Positions 1 through 5,594 of a stretch of 5,594 nt of DNA are shown one piece after another. Source of the stretch: an uncultured Peptococcaceae bacterium (GTDB lineage: Bacteria; Bacillota; Peptococcia; Peptococcales; Peptococcaceae); NCBI GenBank assembly GCA_937922955.1, contig CALAKO010000077.1, positions 1 to 5,594 of the forward strand, written 5' to 3'. Both the position numbers and the translations under genes were made by a program. Position 1 is the stretch's first letter; the number at the start of each line of letters is the position of its first letter. The notes under the pieces are model-generated. The model was not told where the DNA came from. It searched no databases and saw only the letters and a list, made by a program, of their open reading frames with translations.

Positions 1-2253
1 CTGGTTCTTTCATCAGCAATGCTGTGGGGCTGCTTGGTGCCGGCTTATGCGTCCGATGAAAACGCAACACCGACCGAAGAACAGATTGCAGTGCTCTACA
101 CAAATGATGTTCATTGCACCAATGATGAGGGGATGGCTTATGCGGCGCTTGCTGGCTATAAGGATCAGGCAGAGGCCACTTATGGTGCAGACAATGTTAC
201 GCTGGTTGATAATGGTGATGCCATTCAAGGGGCTGTTCTTGGTACGTTGTCCAATGGTGAATGGGTTGTGGACATCATGAATCAGGTTGGCTACGATTTG
301 GCCGTTCCAGGTAACCACGAATTTGATTTTGGCATGGATCAGTTCCTCGATATTGCAAACAATCAAGCAAACTACCAATACTTGAGCTGCAACTTTTTAG
401 ACAAGGACGGCAGTACTGTTCTGGAACCGTATACCATCATGGATTATGGCGATACGGAGATTGCCTATGTCGGCATTTCAACTCCTGAAACCCTGTCGAA
501 GGCAAGACCTGCTTATTTTCAGGATGAAAATGGCAACTATATTTACAGTTTCTGTCAGGGGAATGGGGGCCAAGAATTATATGATCGTGTGCAAAACACC
601 GTTGATGAGGCACGTGCAAAAGGAGCCGATTATGTGATCGCCTTAGCGCATCTTGGAGAGGATGGTCAAAGCTCGCCTTGGATGTCTACCGAGGTGATTG
701 CAAACACCACTGGCATCGATGCGGTACTTGACGGGCATTCTCACACTGTGGAGCCGGAAAAGATCGTTAAAAATGCCGCCGGCGAAGATGTATTGCTTAG
801 CCAGACTGGCACCAAGGCCGCGTCTATTGGCCAGCTGACCATTGATCCGACTACTGGTGACATGGAGAGCGAACTGATTGTCCTAGATAGCGTGTCAACA
901 GGCAGCGATGCGTATAAAGATACGGCGGCTTTCGTTCGAGATATTCAGGACAAATATCAGGATGTTGTTGCAGAAGTGATCGCTCAATCTGAAGCAACTT
1001 TGACAGTAAATGATCCGGTTACCGGTGAACGACGCGTACGTTCGGCTGAAACCAATCTTGGTGATTTTTGCGCCGATGCTTATCGTGCAGCCACTGGCGC
1101 AGATATTGGCTTTGTCAACGGCGGTGGCATTCGTGCCGACATTGAAGCTGGCGATGTGACCTACGGCGACATTATCGCTGTGCACCCATTTGGTAACACC
1201 ATTTGCTTGGCCGAAGTCAGCGGCCAACAAATTCTCGATGCCCTTGAGCTTGGCGCCATGTATGTGGGCAGCGCTGAAAATGGTGGCTTTCTGCAGGTGT
1301 CCGGCTTGAAATATACCATCGATGCTTCCGTGCCAAGCTCTGTCGTTCTCGACAGCACGGGTGCCTTTGTGGAAGTAGCCGGAGCGCGCCGCGTCAGCAA
1401 CGTACAGGTGGAAAACCGTGAAACAGGCGCTTACGAAGCCATTGATGCAAATGCTACTTATACGCTGGCCTCGCACAACTACATGCTGAAACAGGGCGGC
1501 GATGGCTATTCCATGTTTGGTAAAGATAATATCAAGTTGCTCCTGGATGAGACCATGGTGGACAACGAAGTTCTTATCGACTATGTGAAAGACACACTTA
1601 ATGGCGTCATTGGCGCAGATTATGCGGATCCATATGGTCAAGGACGCATCACCATTACAGGCGAAGCGCCAGAGACCGGTCTGCCATTTACAGATGTTGG
1701 CGTTAATGATTGGTTCCATGACTCGGTGTCGTATGTGTACGAGAATGGCTTGATGAACGGTGTTGCTGCGGATCAATTTGCGCCGCAGACAAAACTGACC
1801 CGTGCCATGATGGCAGCGGTTCTGTATAATCTGGAAGGTGGCAGCGCTGAAAGTTCGTATTTCTTCAACGATGTGGAAGCTGGTCAGTGGTACACAGAAG
1901 CGGTCAATTGGGCCGGAGAAAATGGCATTGTGAATGGATTTGAAGATGGCACCTATCGTCCAAATGACAACCTCACTCGTGAACAAATGGCGGCGATTCT
2001 TCACAACTACGCCCACTTCAAAGGCTATGACCTAAGTGCCAGTGGTGCGCTTGATCCGTTTACCGATGCCGATCAGGTCAGTGACTGGGCTGAAAATGTG
2101 GTAAAATGGGCTGTTGGTGCTGATCTGCTGCATGGTGTTGGCGATGGCCGCTTGTCACCGCAAGGTACTGCTACTCGCGCTGAGGTTGCAACTGTGCTTA
2201 TGAATTTCTGCGAAACTTTTGCGGATGCTGACAGCGAAGAGATGGCTGTGTAA
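1..2253 (+). CDS. Secreted 5'-nucleotidase / 2',3'-cyclic phosphodiesterase with three C-terminal SLH repeats (5' end outside the window)
   Basis: Predicted exported enzyme that hydrolyses nucleotides (5'-nucleotides and perhaps cyclic or sugar nucleotides) at the cell surface. The reading frame is open from base 1. The first ATG in view (base 19) lies inside a hydrophobic stretch ending in AYA, a good signal peptidase I site (cleavage before base 52), so the true start is probably upstream and the signal peptide is cut by the window edge. Counting from the ATG at 19 (744 residues), the metallophosphatase domain (about 23-270) shows TNDVH (28-32), GDAIQG (66-71), GNHEFD (98-103), AHLG (210-213) and GHSHT (239-243), which together supply the two-metal ligands. 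The 5'-nucleotidase C-terminal domain (about 318-510) shows NGGGIRADI (367-375) and QGGDGYSMF (492-500), the nucleotide-binding part. Three SLH repeats follow (about 555-607, 613-669, 679-735), with LTRA, LTRE and ATRAE cores, probably binding a secondary cell wall polymer. Domain identities are secure; exact substrate is unknown. Confidence 0.93.
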   Translation: MVLSSAMLWGCLVPAYASDENATPTEEQIAVLYTNDVHCTNDEGMAYAALAGYKDQAEATYGADNVTLVDNGDAIQGAVLGTLSNGEWVVDIMNQVGYDLAVPGNHEFDFGMDQFLDIANNQANYQYLSCNFLDKDGSTVLEPYTIMDYGDTEIAYVGISTPETLSKARPAYFQDENGNYIYSFCQGNGGQELYDRVQNTVDEARAKGADYVIALAHLGEDGQSSPWMSTEVIANTTGIDAVLDGHSHTVEPEKIVKNAAGEDVLLSQTGTKAASIGQLTIDPTTGDMESELIVLDSVSTGSDAYKDTAAFVRDIQDKYQDVVAEVIAQSEATLTVNDPVTGERRVRSAETNLGDFCADAYRAATGADIGFVNGGGIRADIEAGDVTYGDIIAVHPFGNTICLAEVSGQQILDALELGAMYVGSAENGGFLQVSGLKYTIDASVPSSVVLDSTGAFVEVAGARRVSNVQVENRETGAYEAIDANATYTLASHNYMLKQGGDGYSMFGKDNIKLLLDETMVDNEVLIDYVKDTLNGVIGADYADPYGQGRITITGEAPETGLPFTDVGVNDWFHDSVSYVYENGLMNGVAADQFAPQTKLTRAMMAAVLYNLEGGSAESSYFFNDVEAGQWYTEAVNWAGENGIVNGFEDGTYRPNDNLTREQMAAILHNYAHFKGYDLSASGALDPFTDADQVSDWAENVVKWAVGADLLHGVGDGRLSPQGTATRAEVATVLMNFCETFADADSEEMAV

Positions 2254-2267
2254 TATATAACAGATTT

Positions 2268-2299
2268 GCCCTGCATTCATTAGAATGCAGGGCTTTTTT
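2268..2299 (+). terminator. Rho-independent terminator after the nucleotidase gene
   Basis: A perfect 11-base-pair stem, GCCCTGCATTC (2268-2278) with GAATGCAGGGC (2283-2293), closes an ATTA loop and is followed at once by six T residues (2294-2299). It begins 14 bases after the nucleotidase stop codon. It should end that transcript and insulate the fab operon from upstream transcription. On the opposite strand the stem is not followed by a comparable T run, so it works mainly in the + direction. Confidence 0.95.
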
Positions 2300-2360
2300 A
2301 TGTGGTTGTATGCTTTTTGAGCGTTGTGTTATCAAGATAAAGTAAAAAAGAGGCGCCTTA

Positions 2361-2372
2361 TTGACAAATCAA
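2361..2372 (+). promoter_or_regulatory. Operator-like palindrome 1, overlapping the -35 box
   Basis: TTGACAAATCAA has inverted TTGA and TCAA arms around four bases and covers the -35 box. The 16 bases from 2361 match 14 of 16 bases of the copy starting at 2397. TTGA/TCAA arms recall the operator of FabT, the MarR-family repressor of fatty acid synthesis in streptococci (TTTGA-TTA-TCAAA), but the centre here is one base longer. The resemblance is suggestive and the regulator is not in the window. Confidence 0.55.
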
Positions 2373-2389
2373 CAAGTTGGGGGTAAAAT
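2361..2389 (+). promoter_or_regulatory. Sigma-A type promoter of the fab operon
   Basis: A perfect -35 box TTGACA (2361-2366) is separated by exactly 17 bases from a -10 box TAAAAT (2384-2389), one mismatch from TATAAT. Transcription should start near 2396, giving a leader of about 70 bases before acpP. It lies after the terminator and is the only strong promoter seen in the gap, so it probably drives acpP and all the fab genes downstream. The start site is predicted, not observed. Confidence 0.85.
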
Positions 2390-2396
2390 AAACATG

Positions 2397-2408
2397 TTGA
2401 TAAATCAA
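2397..2408 (+). promoter_or_regulatory. Operator-like palindrome 2, at the predicted transcription start
   Basis: TTGATAAATCAA is a perfect 5-base inverted repeat (TTGAT/ATCAA) around AA. It starts 36 bases after palindrome 1 and falls on the predicted transcription start. A protein bound to both copies would flank the -10 box and could block polymerase. A FabT-like repressor responding to acyl-ACP is a reasonable candidate by analogy with other Bacillota; this is inference. Confidence 0.6.
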
Positions 2409-2452
2409 TAAGATGAAAACGGGGAATTATTTTTTGCCCGTGAAAAAGATAT

Positions 2453-2457
2453 GGAGG
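2453..2457 (+). promoter_or_regulatory. Ribosome binding site that sets the acpP start at 2466
   Basis: GGAGG at 2453-2457 lies 8 bases before the ATG at 2466. An earlier in-frame ATG at 2451 overlaps this site and has no good Shine-Dalgarno sequence of its own, so 2466 is the better start. Confidence 0.85.
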
Positions 2458-2465
2458 AAATTATT

Positions 2466-2687
2466 ATGGTATTTGAAGCAGTACAGGAACTTTTGGCAGA
2501 TCGTTTGGAATGTGATGCATCTGAAATCACTATGGACAGCACCTTCCATGACCTTGGTATCGATTCACTGGATACCGTTGACCTTCTGATGGAGCTGGAA
2601 GATAAGCTCGATATCAGCATCGAATTGGATGAAAAGGTCGAAACAGTCGGCGATCTCGTAAACTTTGTTGAAAAGCTCCAGAAGTAA
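2466..2687 (+). CDS. acpP: Acyl carrier protein
   Basis: Small acidic carrier that holds growing acyl chains as thioesters in the cytoplasm during fatty acid synthesis. The 73-residue product fits the usual 70-80 residues. It has the phosphopantetheine attachment motif GIDSLD (31-36), with Ser34 as the residue modified by a holo-ACP synthase, followed by the acidic recognition helix (DTVDLLMELEDKL, 36-48) that docks onto Fab enzymes. The C-terminal part TVGDLVNFVEKL is also typical. It is the first gene of the operon, after the promoter and operator region, and fabK starts 15 bases after its stop. Starting at the ATG at 2451 would add five residues (MEEII) not expected for the family. The dedicated fab context argues for the housekeeping fatty acid ACP and against a polyketide carrier. 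Confidence 0.97.
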   Translation: MVFEAVQELLADRLECDASEITMDSTFHDLGIDSLDTVDLLMELEDKLDISIELDEKVETVGDLVNFVEKLQK

Positions 2688-2702
2688 GAAAGAGGCGCAC
2701 TC

Positions 2703-3647
2703 ATGATTAATTCACCAATTACGGAAATGCTGGGCATTGAATATCCAGTATTTCAGGGTGGCATGGCATGGGTCGCTGACGGCAAGCTGGCAGCAGCGGT
2801 ATCCAACGGCGGTGGTCTTGGGATCATCGCCGCTGGGAATGCGCCAGTGGACGTTGTGCGCGAAGAAATCCATATCGCCAAATCATTAACAGATAAACCT
2901 TTTGGTGTCAATATTATGCTGATGAGTCCTTCGGCTGACGAAGTGGCTCAGTTGGTTTGTGAAGAAAAAGTAGCAGTGGTTACTACTGGCGCAGGCAACC
3001 CTTCTAAGTATATTGATGCTTGGAAAGCGGCAGGCATTAAAGTGATCCCTGTTGTCGCTTCAGTGGCTCTGGCTAAGCTGATGCAGCGTCTCGGCGCTGA
3101 CGCCGTGATTGCAGAAGGCGGCGAAAGCGGTGGCCACGTAGGCGAATTGAATACGATGGTATTGGTGCCATTGATTGCAGATGCTGTGGATATCCCAGTA
3201 CTGGCTGCCGGTGGTATTGCCGATGGCCGTGGTTTTGCAGCGTCCTTCATGTTGGGCGCCTGTGGTGTGCAGATGGGAACTCGTTTCCTGAGCGCTGAAG
3301 AATGCGGCATTCATGAAGAATATAAGAAGAAAATCCTCAAGGCCAACGACCGCAGCACCGCTGTAACCGGCAAGCGTCTGGGTCATCCTGTGCGCAGCCT
3401 TCGTACCAGTTTTGTGCGTGAATACACCAAGGCGGAGTATGGCTGTGTGAGCGATGAAGAACTGGAAGCCATGGGGGCAGGAGCACTGCGTCGTGCTGTA
3501 AAAGAAGGCGACAGTGAAAACGGCTGCTTTATGGCCGGAGAATCCTGTGCTTTGGTCAATAAGATTCAGCCAGCGGCAGAAATCATTCGTGAAGTGGTTG
3601 CCGAAGGTGAAGCGCTCTTGAAAGGAGCAGATCAGTGGGTAAAATAG
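2703..3647 (+). CDS. fabK: FMN-dependent enoyl-ACP reductase II
   Basis: Catalyses the last step of each elongation cycle, reducing trans-2-enoyl-ACP to acyl-ACP with NAD(P)H through bound FMN. The 314-residue product is close to known FabK proteins and has the TIM-barrel nitronate monooxygenase-like fold. Visible features are the N-terminal YPVFQGGMAWV (14-24), the NGGGLGIIAAG segment (35-45), EGGESGGHVGE (138-148) with His145, which corresponds by family pattern to the catalytic-site His144 of pneumococcal FabK, the phosphate-binding AAGGIADGRG (168-177), MGTRF (191-195) and FMAGES (276-281). An AGAGG site (2691-2695) lies 7 bases before the ATG. Its 3' end overlaps fabD by 13 bases. Nitronate monooxygenase is the main alternative for such sequences in isolation, but the position between acpP and fabD makes FabK almost certain. 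FabK enzymes are unrelated to FabI and are typically insensitive to triclosan. Confidence 0.95.
   Translation: MINSPITEMLGIEYPVFQGGMAWVADGKLAAAVSNGGGLGIIAAGNAPVDVVREEIHIAKSLTDKPFGVNIMLMSPSADEVAQLVCEEKVAVVTTGAGNPSKYIDAWKAAGIKVIPVVASVALAKLMQRLGADAVIAEGGESGGHVGELNTMVLVPLIADAVDIPVLAAGGIADGRGFAASFMLGACGVQMGTRFLSAEECGIHEEYKKKILKANDRSTAVTGKRLGHPVRSLRTSFVREYTKAEYGCVSDEELEAMGAGALRRAVKEGDSENGCFMAGESCALVNKIQPAAEIIREVVAEGEALLKGADQWVK
3621..3627 (+). promoter_or_regulatory. Ribosome binding site supporting the GTG start of fabD
   Basis: AAAGGAG lies inside the end of fabK, 7 bases before the GTG at 3635. No ATG fits the conserved FabD N-terminus (GKIAFVFAGQG), so this site decides the start. Confidence 0.85.
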
Positions 3648-4549
3648 CATTTGTCTTTGCCGGCCAGGGTGCACAGCACCGTGGCATGGGCAAAGATTTT
3701 TACGATAACAGCGCCGCCGCCAAGGCGGTGTTTGATGCTGCTGAAGCCATTCGTCCCGGCACTCTGAGCGAGTGCTTTGAAAGCGATGAAGCAGTATTAA
3801 AGGAAACAAAAAACACCCAGCCGGACATGTTCGTTGTCGAACTCGCAACAGCGGCGGCCCTCGAAGAGAGCGGCATTCGCGCGGACATGGCGGCTGGCTT
3901 TTCATTAGGTGAGCTGGCTGCGTTGGCTTATGCCGGTGCCGGTAATTTTGCAGATCTTTTTCGCCTCGTTTGCAAGCGTGGAGCACTGATGCAGCAGGCT
4001 GCTGAAGAACAGCCAACAGCAATGGTCGCTGCTTTGAAGCTGTCGGCAGAAGAAGTGGAACAACTTTGCGCAGGTTTTGATAATGTCTATCCGGTCAACT
4101 TCAACTGTCCGGGTCAGGTGTCCTGCTCAGGGCTGGCAGAAGAAATCAAGGCGTTCACTGTTGCGCTCAAAGAAGCTGGCGGCCGTGCAGTGCCGCTGAA
4201 GGTAAAGGGCGGTTTCCATTCACCATTTATGAAGGAGGCAGCGGCTGCTTTTGAAAATGAGCTGGCTTCTGTCGAGTTGCAGGCGTTGAAGCTGCCTGTT
4301 TACGCCAATTTTAATGGTGAAGCTTATGGAGACGATGTGGCACAGACCTTGTCGCAGCAGATGGCTTCTCCGGTGCGCTGGGAAACGTCTGTGTGCAATA
4401 TGATTGCTGCCGGTGTGGACACCTTTATTGAAATCGGACCTGGAGACACCTTGTGTGGCATGATCAAACGCATCGACCCATCGGTGCGCCGCTACACCAC
4501 AAACAATATGGAAGAATTGGCAAAGATTTTAGATGAGGTGAAGGCATGA
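3635..4549 (+). CDS. fabD: Malonyl-CoA:ACP transacylase
   Basis: Transfers malonyl from CoA to holo-ACP, supplying the extender unit for FabF in the cytoplasm. The 304-residue product matches the usual length of about 300-315. Seen in order: FAGQGAQ (8-14) with Gln11 for the oxyanion hole; the nucleophile motif GFSLGE (88-93) with Ser90; Arg115 in CKRG, expected to bind the malonyl carboxylate; NFNCPGQ (155-161); GGFHSPFM (192-199) with catalytic His195; SPVRW (245-249); and EIGPG (266-270). The residue before the nucleophile is Phe, where the textbook motif is GHSLGE. Translation starts at GTG, overlapping the fabK end by 13 bases, and the stop overlaps fabG by 4 bases (ATGA), so the three genes are probably translationally coupled. 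All catalytic residues are present and no decay is seen. Confidence 0.96.
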   Translation: MGKIAFVFAGQGAQHRGMGKDFYDNSAAAKAVFDAAEAIRPGTLSECFESDEAVLKETKNTQPDMFVVELATAAALEESGIRADMAAGFSLGELAALAYAGAGNFADLFRLVCKRGALMQQAAEEQPTAMVAALKLSAEEVEQLCAGFDNVYPVNFNCPGQVSCSGLAEEIKAFTVALKEAGGRAVPLKVKGGFHSPFMKEAAAAFENELASVELQALKLPVYANFNGEAYGDDVAQTLSQQMASPVRWETSVCNMIAAGVDTFIEIGPGDTLCGMIKRIDPSVRRYTTNNMEELAKILDEVKA

Positions 4550-5280
4550 TTCAGGGAAAAACAGCCATTGTGACAGGTGGGTCTCGTGGTATTGGTGCTG
4601 CCACAGCGAAGAAACTGGCCAGCATGGGTGCCAACATTGCTGTCATTTATGCCGGCAATGAAGCGGCTGCCAATGCAGTGTGCGGTGTTTGCCGCGACGA
4701 ATTTGGCGTGAAGGCAGAGGCGTTCCAGTGCGATGTTGCAGATTTTGCACAGACCAAGGAAACGGTTGCAGCCATCAAGGACACGTTTGGCACCGTTGAT
4801 ATATTAATCAACTGCGCTGGCATCACACGCGACAAGCTGTTGGCGATGATGCGTGAGGATGACTTTGATGCGGTCATTGCGACCAACCTCAAAGGTACCT
4901 TCAACATGATTCGTCAGTGCTGCGGCATCTTTATCCGCAACAAAGGCGGCAGCATTGTCAATGTGTCTTCTGTTGTTGGTTTGACTGGCAATGCTGGCCA
5001 GTGCAATTATTCGGCATCAAAGGCCGGCATCATCGGTTTGACAAAATCCACTGCCAAGGAACTGGCTGCTAAAAACATTCGCTGCAATGCCGTAGCCCCT
5101 GGTTTTATTGCTACGGATATGACCAAGGATTTGGGCGGCGAAGACAGCCCATGGTTGAAGATGATTCCTTTGGCGCGTGCAGGTGAAGCCGAAGAAGTCG
5201 CCGAAGCGATTGCCTTTTTGGCCGATGCGTCTTACATCACTGGGGAAGTGCTGCGTGTTGATGGCGGCATGGCAATGTAA
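4546..5280 (+). CDS. fabG: 3-oxoacyl-ACP reductase (short-chain dehydrogenase/reductase)
   Basis: Reduces 3-ketoacyl-ACP to 3-hydroxyacyl-ACP, normally with NADPH, in the first reduction of the elongation cycle. The 244-residue product has the expected FabG length. It shows the cofactor loop TGGSRGIG (10-17), DV at 63-64, NCAG (89-92, the usual form is NNAG), and the tetrad Asn114, Ser142, Tyr155 and Lys159 (YSASK, 155-159). APGFIATDM (184-192) and the C-terminal ITGEVLRVDGGMAM are also typical. The ATG overlaps the fabD stop in ATGA, with GAGGTG (4535-4540) as a Shine-Dalgarno sequence inside fabD. fabF starts 14 bases after the stop. Many SDR enzymes look alike, but placement between fabD and fabF fixes this one as the fatty acid enzyme. 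Confidence 0.96.
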   Translation: MIQGKTAIVTGGSRGIGAATAKKLASMGANIAVIYAGNEAAANAVCGVCRDEFGVKAEAFQCDVADFAQTKETVAAIKDTFGTVDILINCAGITRDKLLAMMREDDFDAVIATNLKGTFNMIRQCCGIFIRNKGGSIVNVSSVVGLTGNAGQCNYSASKAGIIGLTKSTAKELAAKNIRCNAVAPGFIATDMTKDLGGEDSPWLKMIPLARAGEAEEVAEAIAFLADASYITGEVLRVDGGMAM

Positions 5281-5287
5281 AAAGGAG
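5281..5287 (+). promoter_or_regulatory. Ribosome binding site of fabF
   Basis: AAAGGAG directly follows the fabG stop and lies 7 bases before the ATG at 5295. The nearer ATG at 5291 is out of frame and meets a stop after seven codons, so 5295 is the start. Confidence 0.85.
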
Positions 5288-5294
5288 TGTATGC

Positions 5295-5594
5295 ATGAAC
5301 GGACAATTACATAGAGTGGTTGTAACAGGGATTGGTGTCGTCTCCCCTGTTGGAAATACCCTTGATGAAACATGGAACAATCTCGTAAATGGTGTCAATG
5401 GCATTGCACCAATTACGCTTTTTGATACAACGGACTACAAGGCCAAGGTGGCCGGAGAAGTCAAAAATTTTGAACCACGCGACTACATGTCGAAGCAGGA
5501 AATTCTGCGCAGCGACCGTTTTTCTCAGCTGGCAATGGCTGCCGCTGTTCAGGCTGTGGAAGAAAGCGGTGTGATTGGCACGGCAGCACCGGAA
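5295..5594 (+). CDS. fabF: 3-oxoacyl-ACP synthase II, N-terminal 100 residues (3' end outside the window)
   Basis: Condenses malonyl-ACP with acyl-ACP to lengthen the chain by two carbons. Only the first 100 of about 410 residues are in view and the frame is open to the window edge. The N-terminus has the ketosynthase pattern RVVVTGIGVVSPVGN (7-21), then the TW..L..G..GI segment (about 25-39), FD (44-45), AGEVKNF (54-60) and the DRFSQLAMAAAVQAV helix (76-90), all closely resembling FabF. The catalytic Cys and two His residues lie beyond the window, so activity cannot be judged. FabB is a less likely alternative, since it is mainly proteobacterial and the operon order fabG-fabF is standard in Bacillota. 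Confidence 0.93.
   Translation, partial: MNGQLHRVVVTGIGVVSPVGNTLDETWNNLVNGVNGIAPITLFDTTDYKAKVAGEVKNFEPRDYMSKQEILRSDRFSQLAMAAAVQAVEESGVIGTAAPE

Noticed and set aside
22..33. Possible lipoprotein signal (LWGC) in the nucleotidase N-terminus
   Set aside because: Trp is a poor fit in the lipobox, an AYA signal peptidase I site follows six residues later, and the SLH repeats already provide surface anchoring.
895..2016. Long open frame (373 codons) on the minus strand across the nucleotidase gene
   Set aside because: It is exactly codon-aligned with the sense gene, so it stays open merely because the gene avoids TTA, CTA and TCA codons there. Its translation shows no recognisable domain, and the sense protein has continuous catalytic motifs.
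2351..2358. AGGCGCCT palindrome just upstream of the -35 box
   Set aside because: An eight-base perfect palindrome without a matching partner or known regulator fit; chance is adequate.
2394..2411. Five-codon mini-ORF (ATG to TAA) overlapping palindrome 2
   Set aside because: It starts at or before the predicted transcription start and has no ribosome binding site, so a leader peptide is not supported.
2413..2590. Open frame of about 58 codons starting in the acpP leader and overlapping acpP out of frame
   Set aside because: It has no ribosome binding site, its product is rich in Trp and looks like an off-frame translation, and it overlaps a certain gene.
2451..2687. Longer acpP starting at the ATG at 2451
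   Set aside because: That ATG overlaps the strong GGAGG used by the ATG at 2466 and would add residues not expected at an ACP N-terminus.
3060..4022. Minus-strand open frame of 320 codons across fabK and fabD
   Set aside because: It spans two well-supported sense genes, is codon-aligned with the fabK part, and its product resembles no protein family.
5037..5066. TTGACA-like sequence in fabG as an internal promoter
   Set aside because: It encodes conserved FabG residues (GLTKST) and no convincing -10 box follows at suitable spacing.

Overview
The window shows two things: the tail of a secreted, cell-surface nucleotidase gene, and the front half of a classic Bacillota type II fatty acid synthesis (fab) operon. 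Every gene is on the + strand. The organism is most likely an anaerobic member of the Bacillota (Clostridia in the broad sense; Negativicutes cannot be excluded). This rests on the acpP-fabK-fabD-fabG-fabF order, the FMN-type enoyl reductase FabK, S-layer homology (SLH) anchoring of the nucleotidase, strong GGAGG-type ribosome binding sites and a medium base composition. A species cannot be named from the sequence alone.

Layout: 1-2253 is a 5'-truncated gene for an exported 5'-nucleotidase / cyclic phosphodiesterase (UshA/YfkN-like) with three C-terminal SLH repeats. It ends at a strong intrinsic terminator (2268-2299). The next ~165 bases hold a near-consensus sigma-A promoter (TTGACA, 17 bases, TAAAAT). 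This promoter is bracketed by two nearly identical TTGA-N4-TCAA elements that look like a repressor operator pair. A leader of about 70 bases then leads to acpP (2466-2687), fabK (2703-3647), fabD (3635-4549, GTG start), fabG (4546-5280) and the first 100 codons of fabF (5295 to the window edge).

How the genes work together: FabD loads malonyl groups onto holo-ACP (AcpP), FabF condenses malonyl-ACP with the growing acyl chain, FabG reduces the 3-ketoacyl-ACP, a dehydratase (not in the window, probably FabZ further downstream) removes water, and FabK reduces the enoyl-ACP. The genes are packed with 13- and 4-base overlaps or gaps of about 15 bases, as expected for one translationally coupled transcript. 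The surface nucleotidase is separated by the terminator and is probably an unrelated transcription unit for scavenging nucleosides and phosphate.

I found no mobile element, CRISPR array, RNA gene or clearly undescribed system. The most worthwhile unexplained signal is the paired palindrome at the fab promoter.
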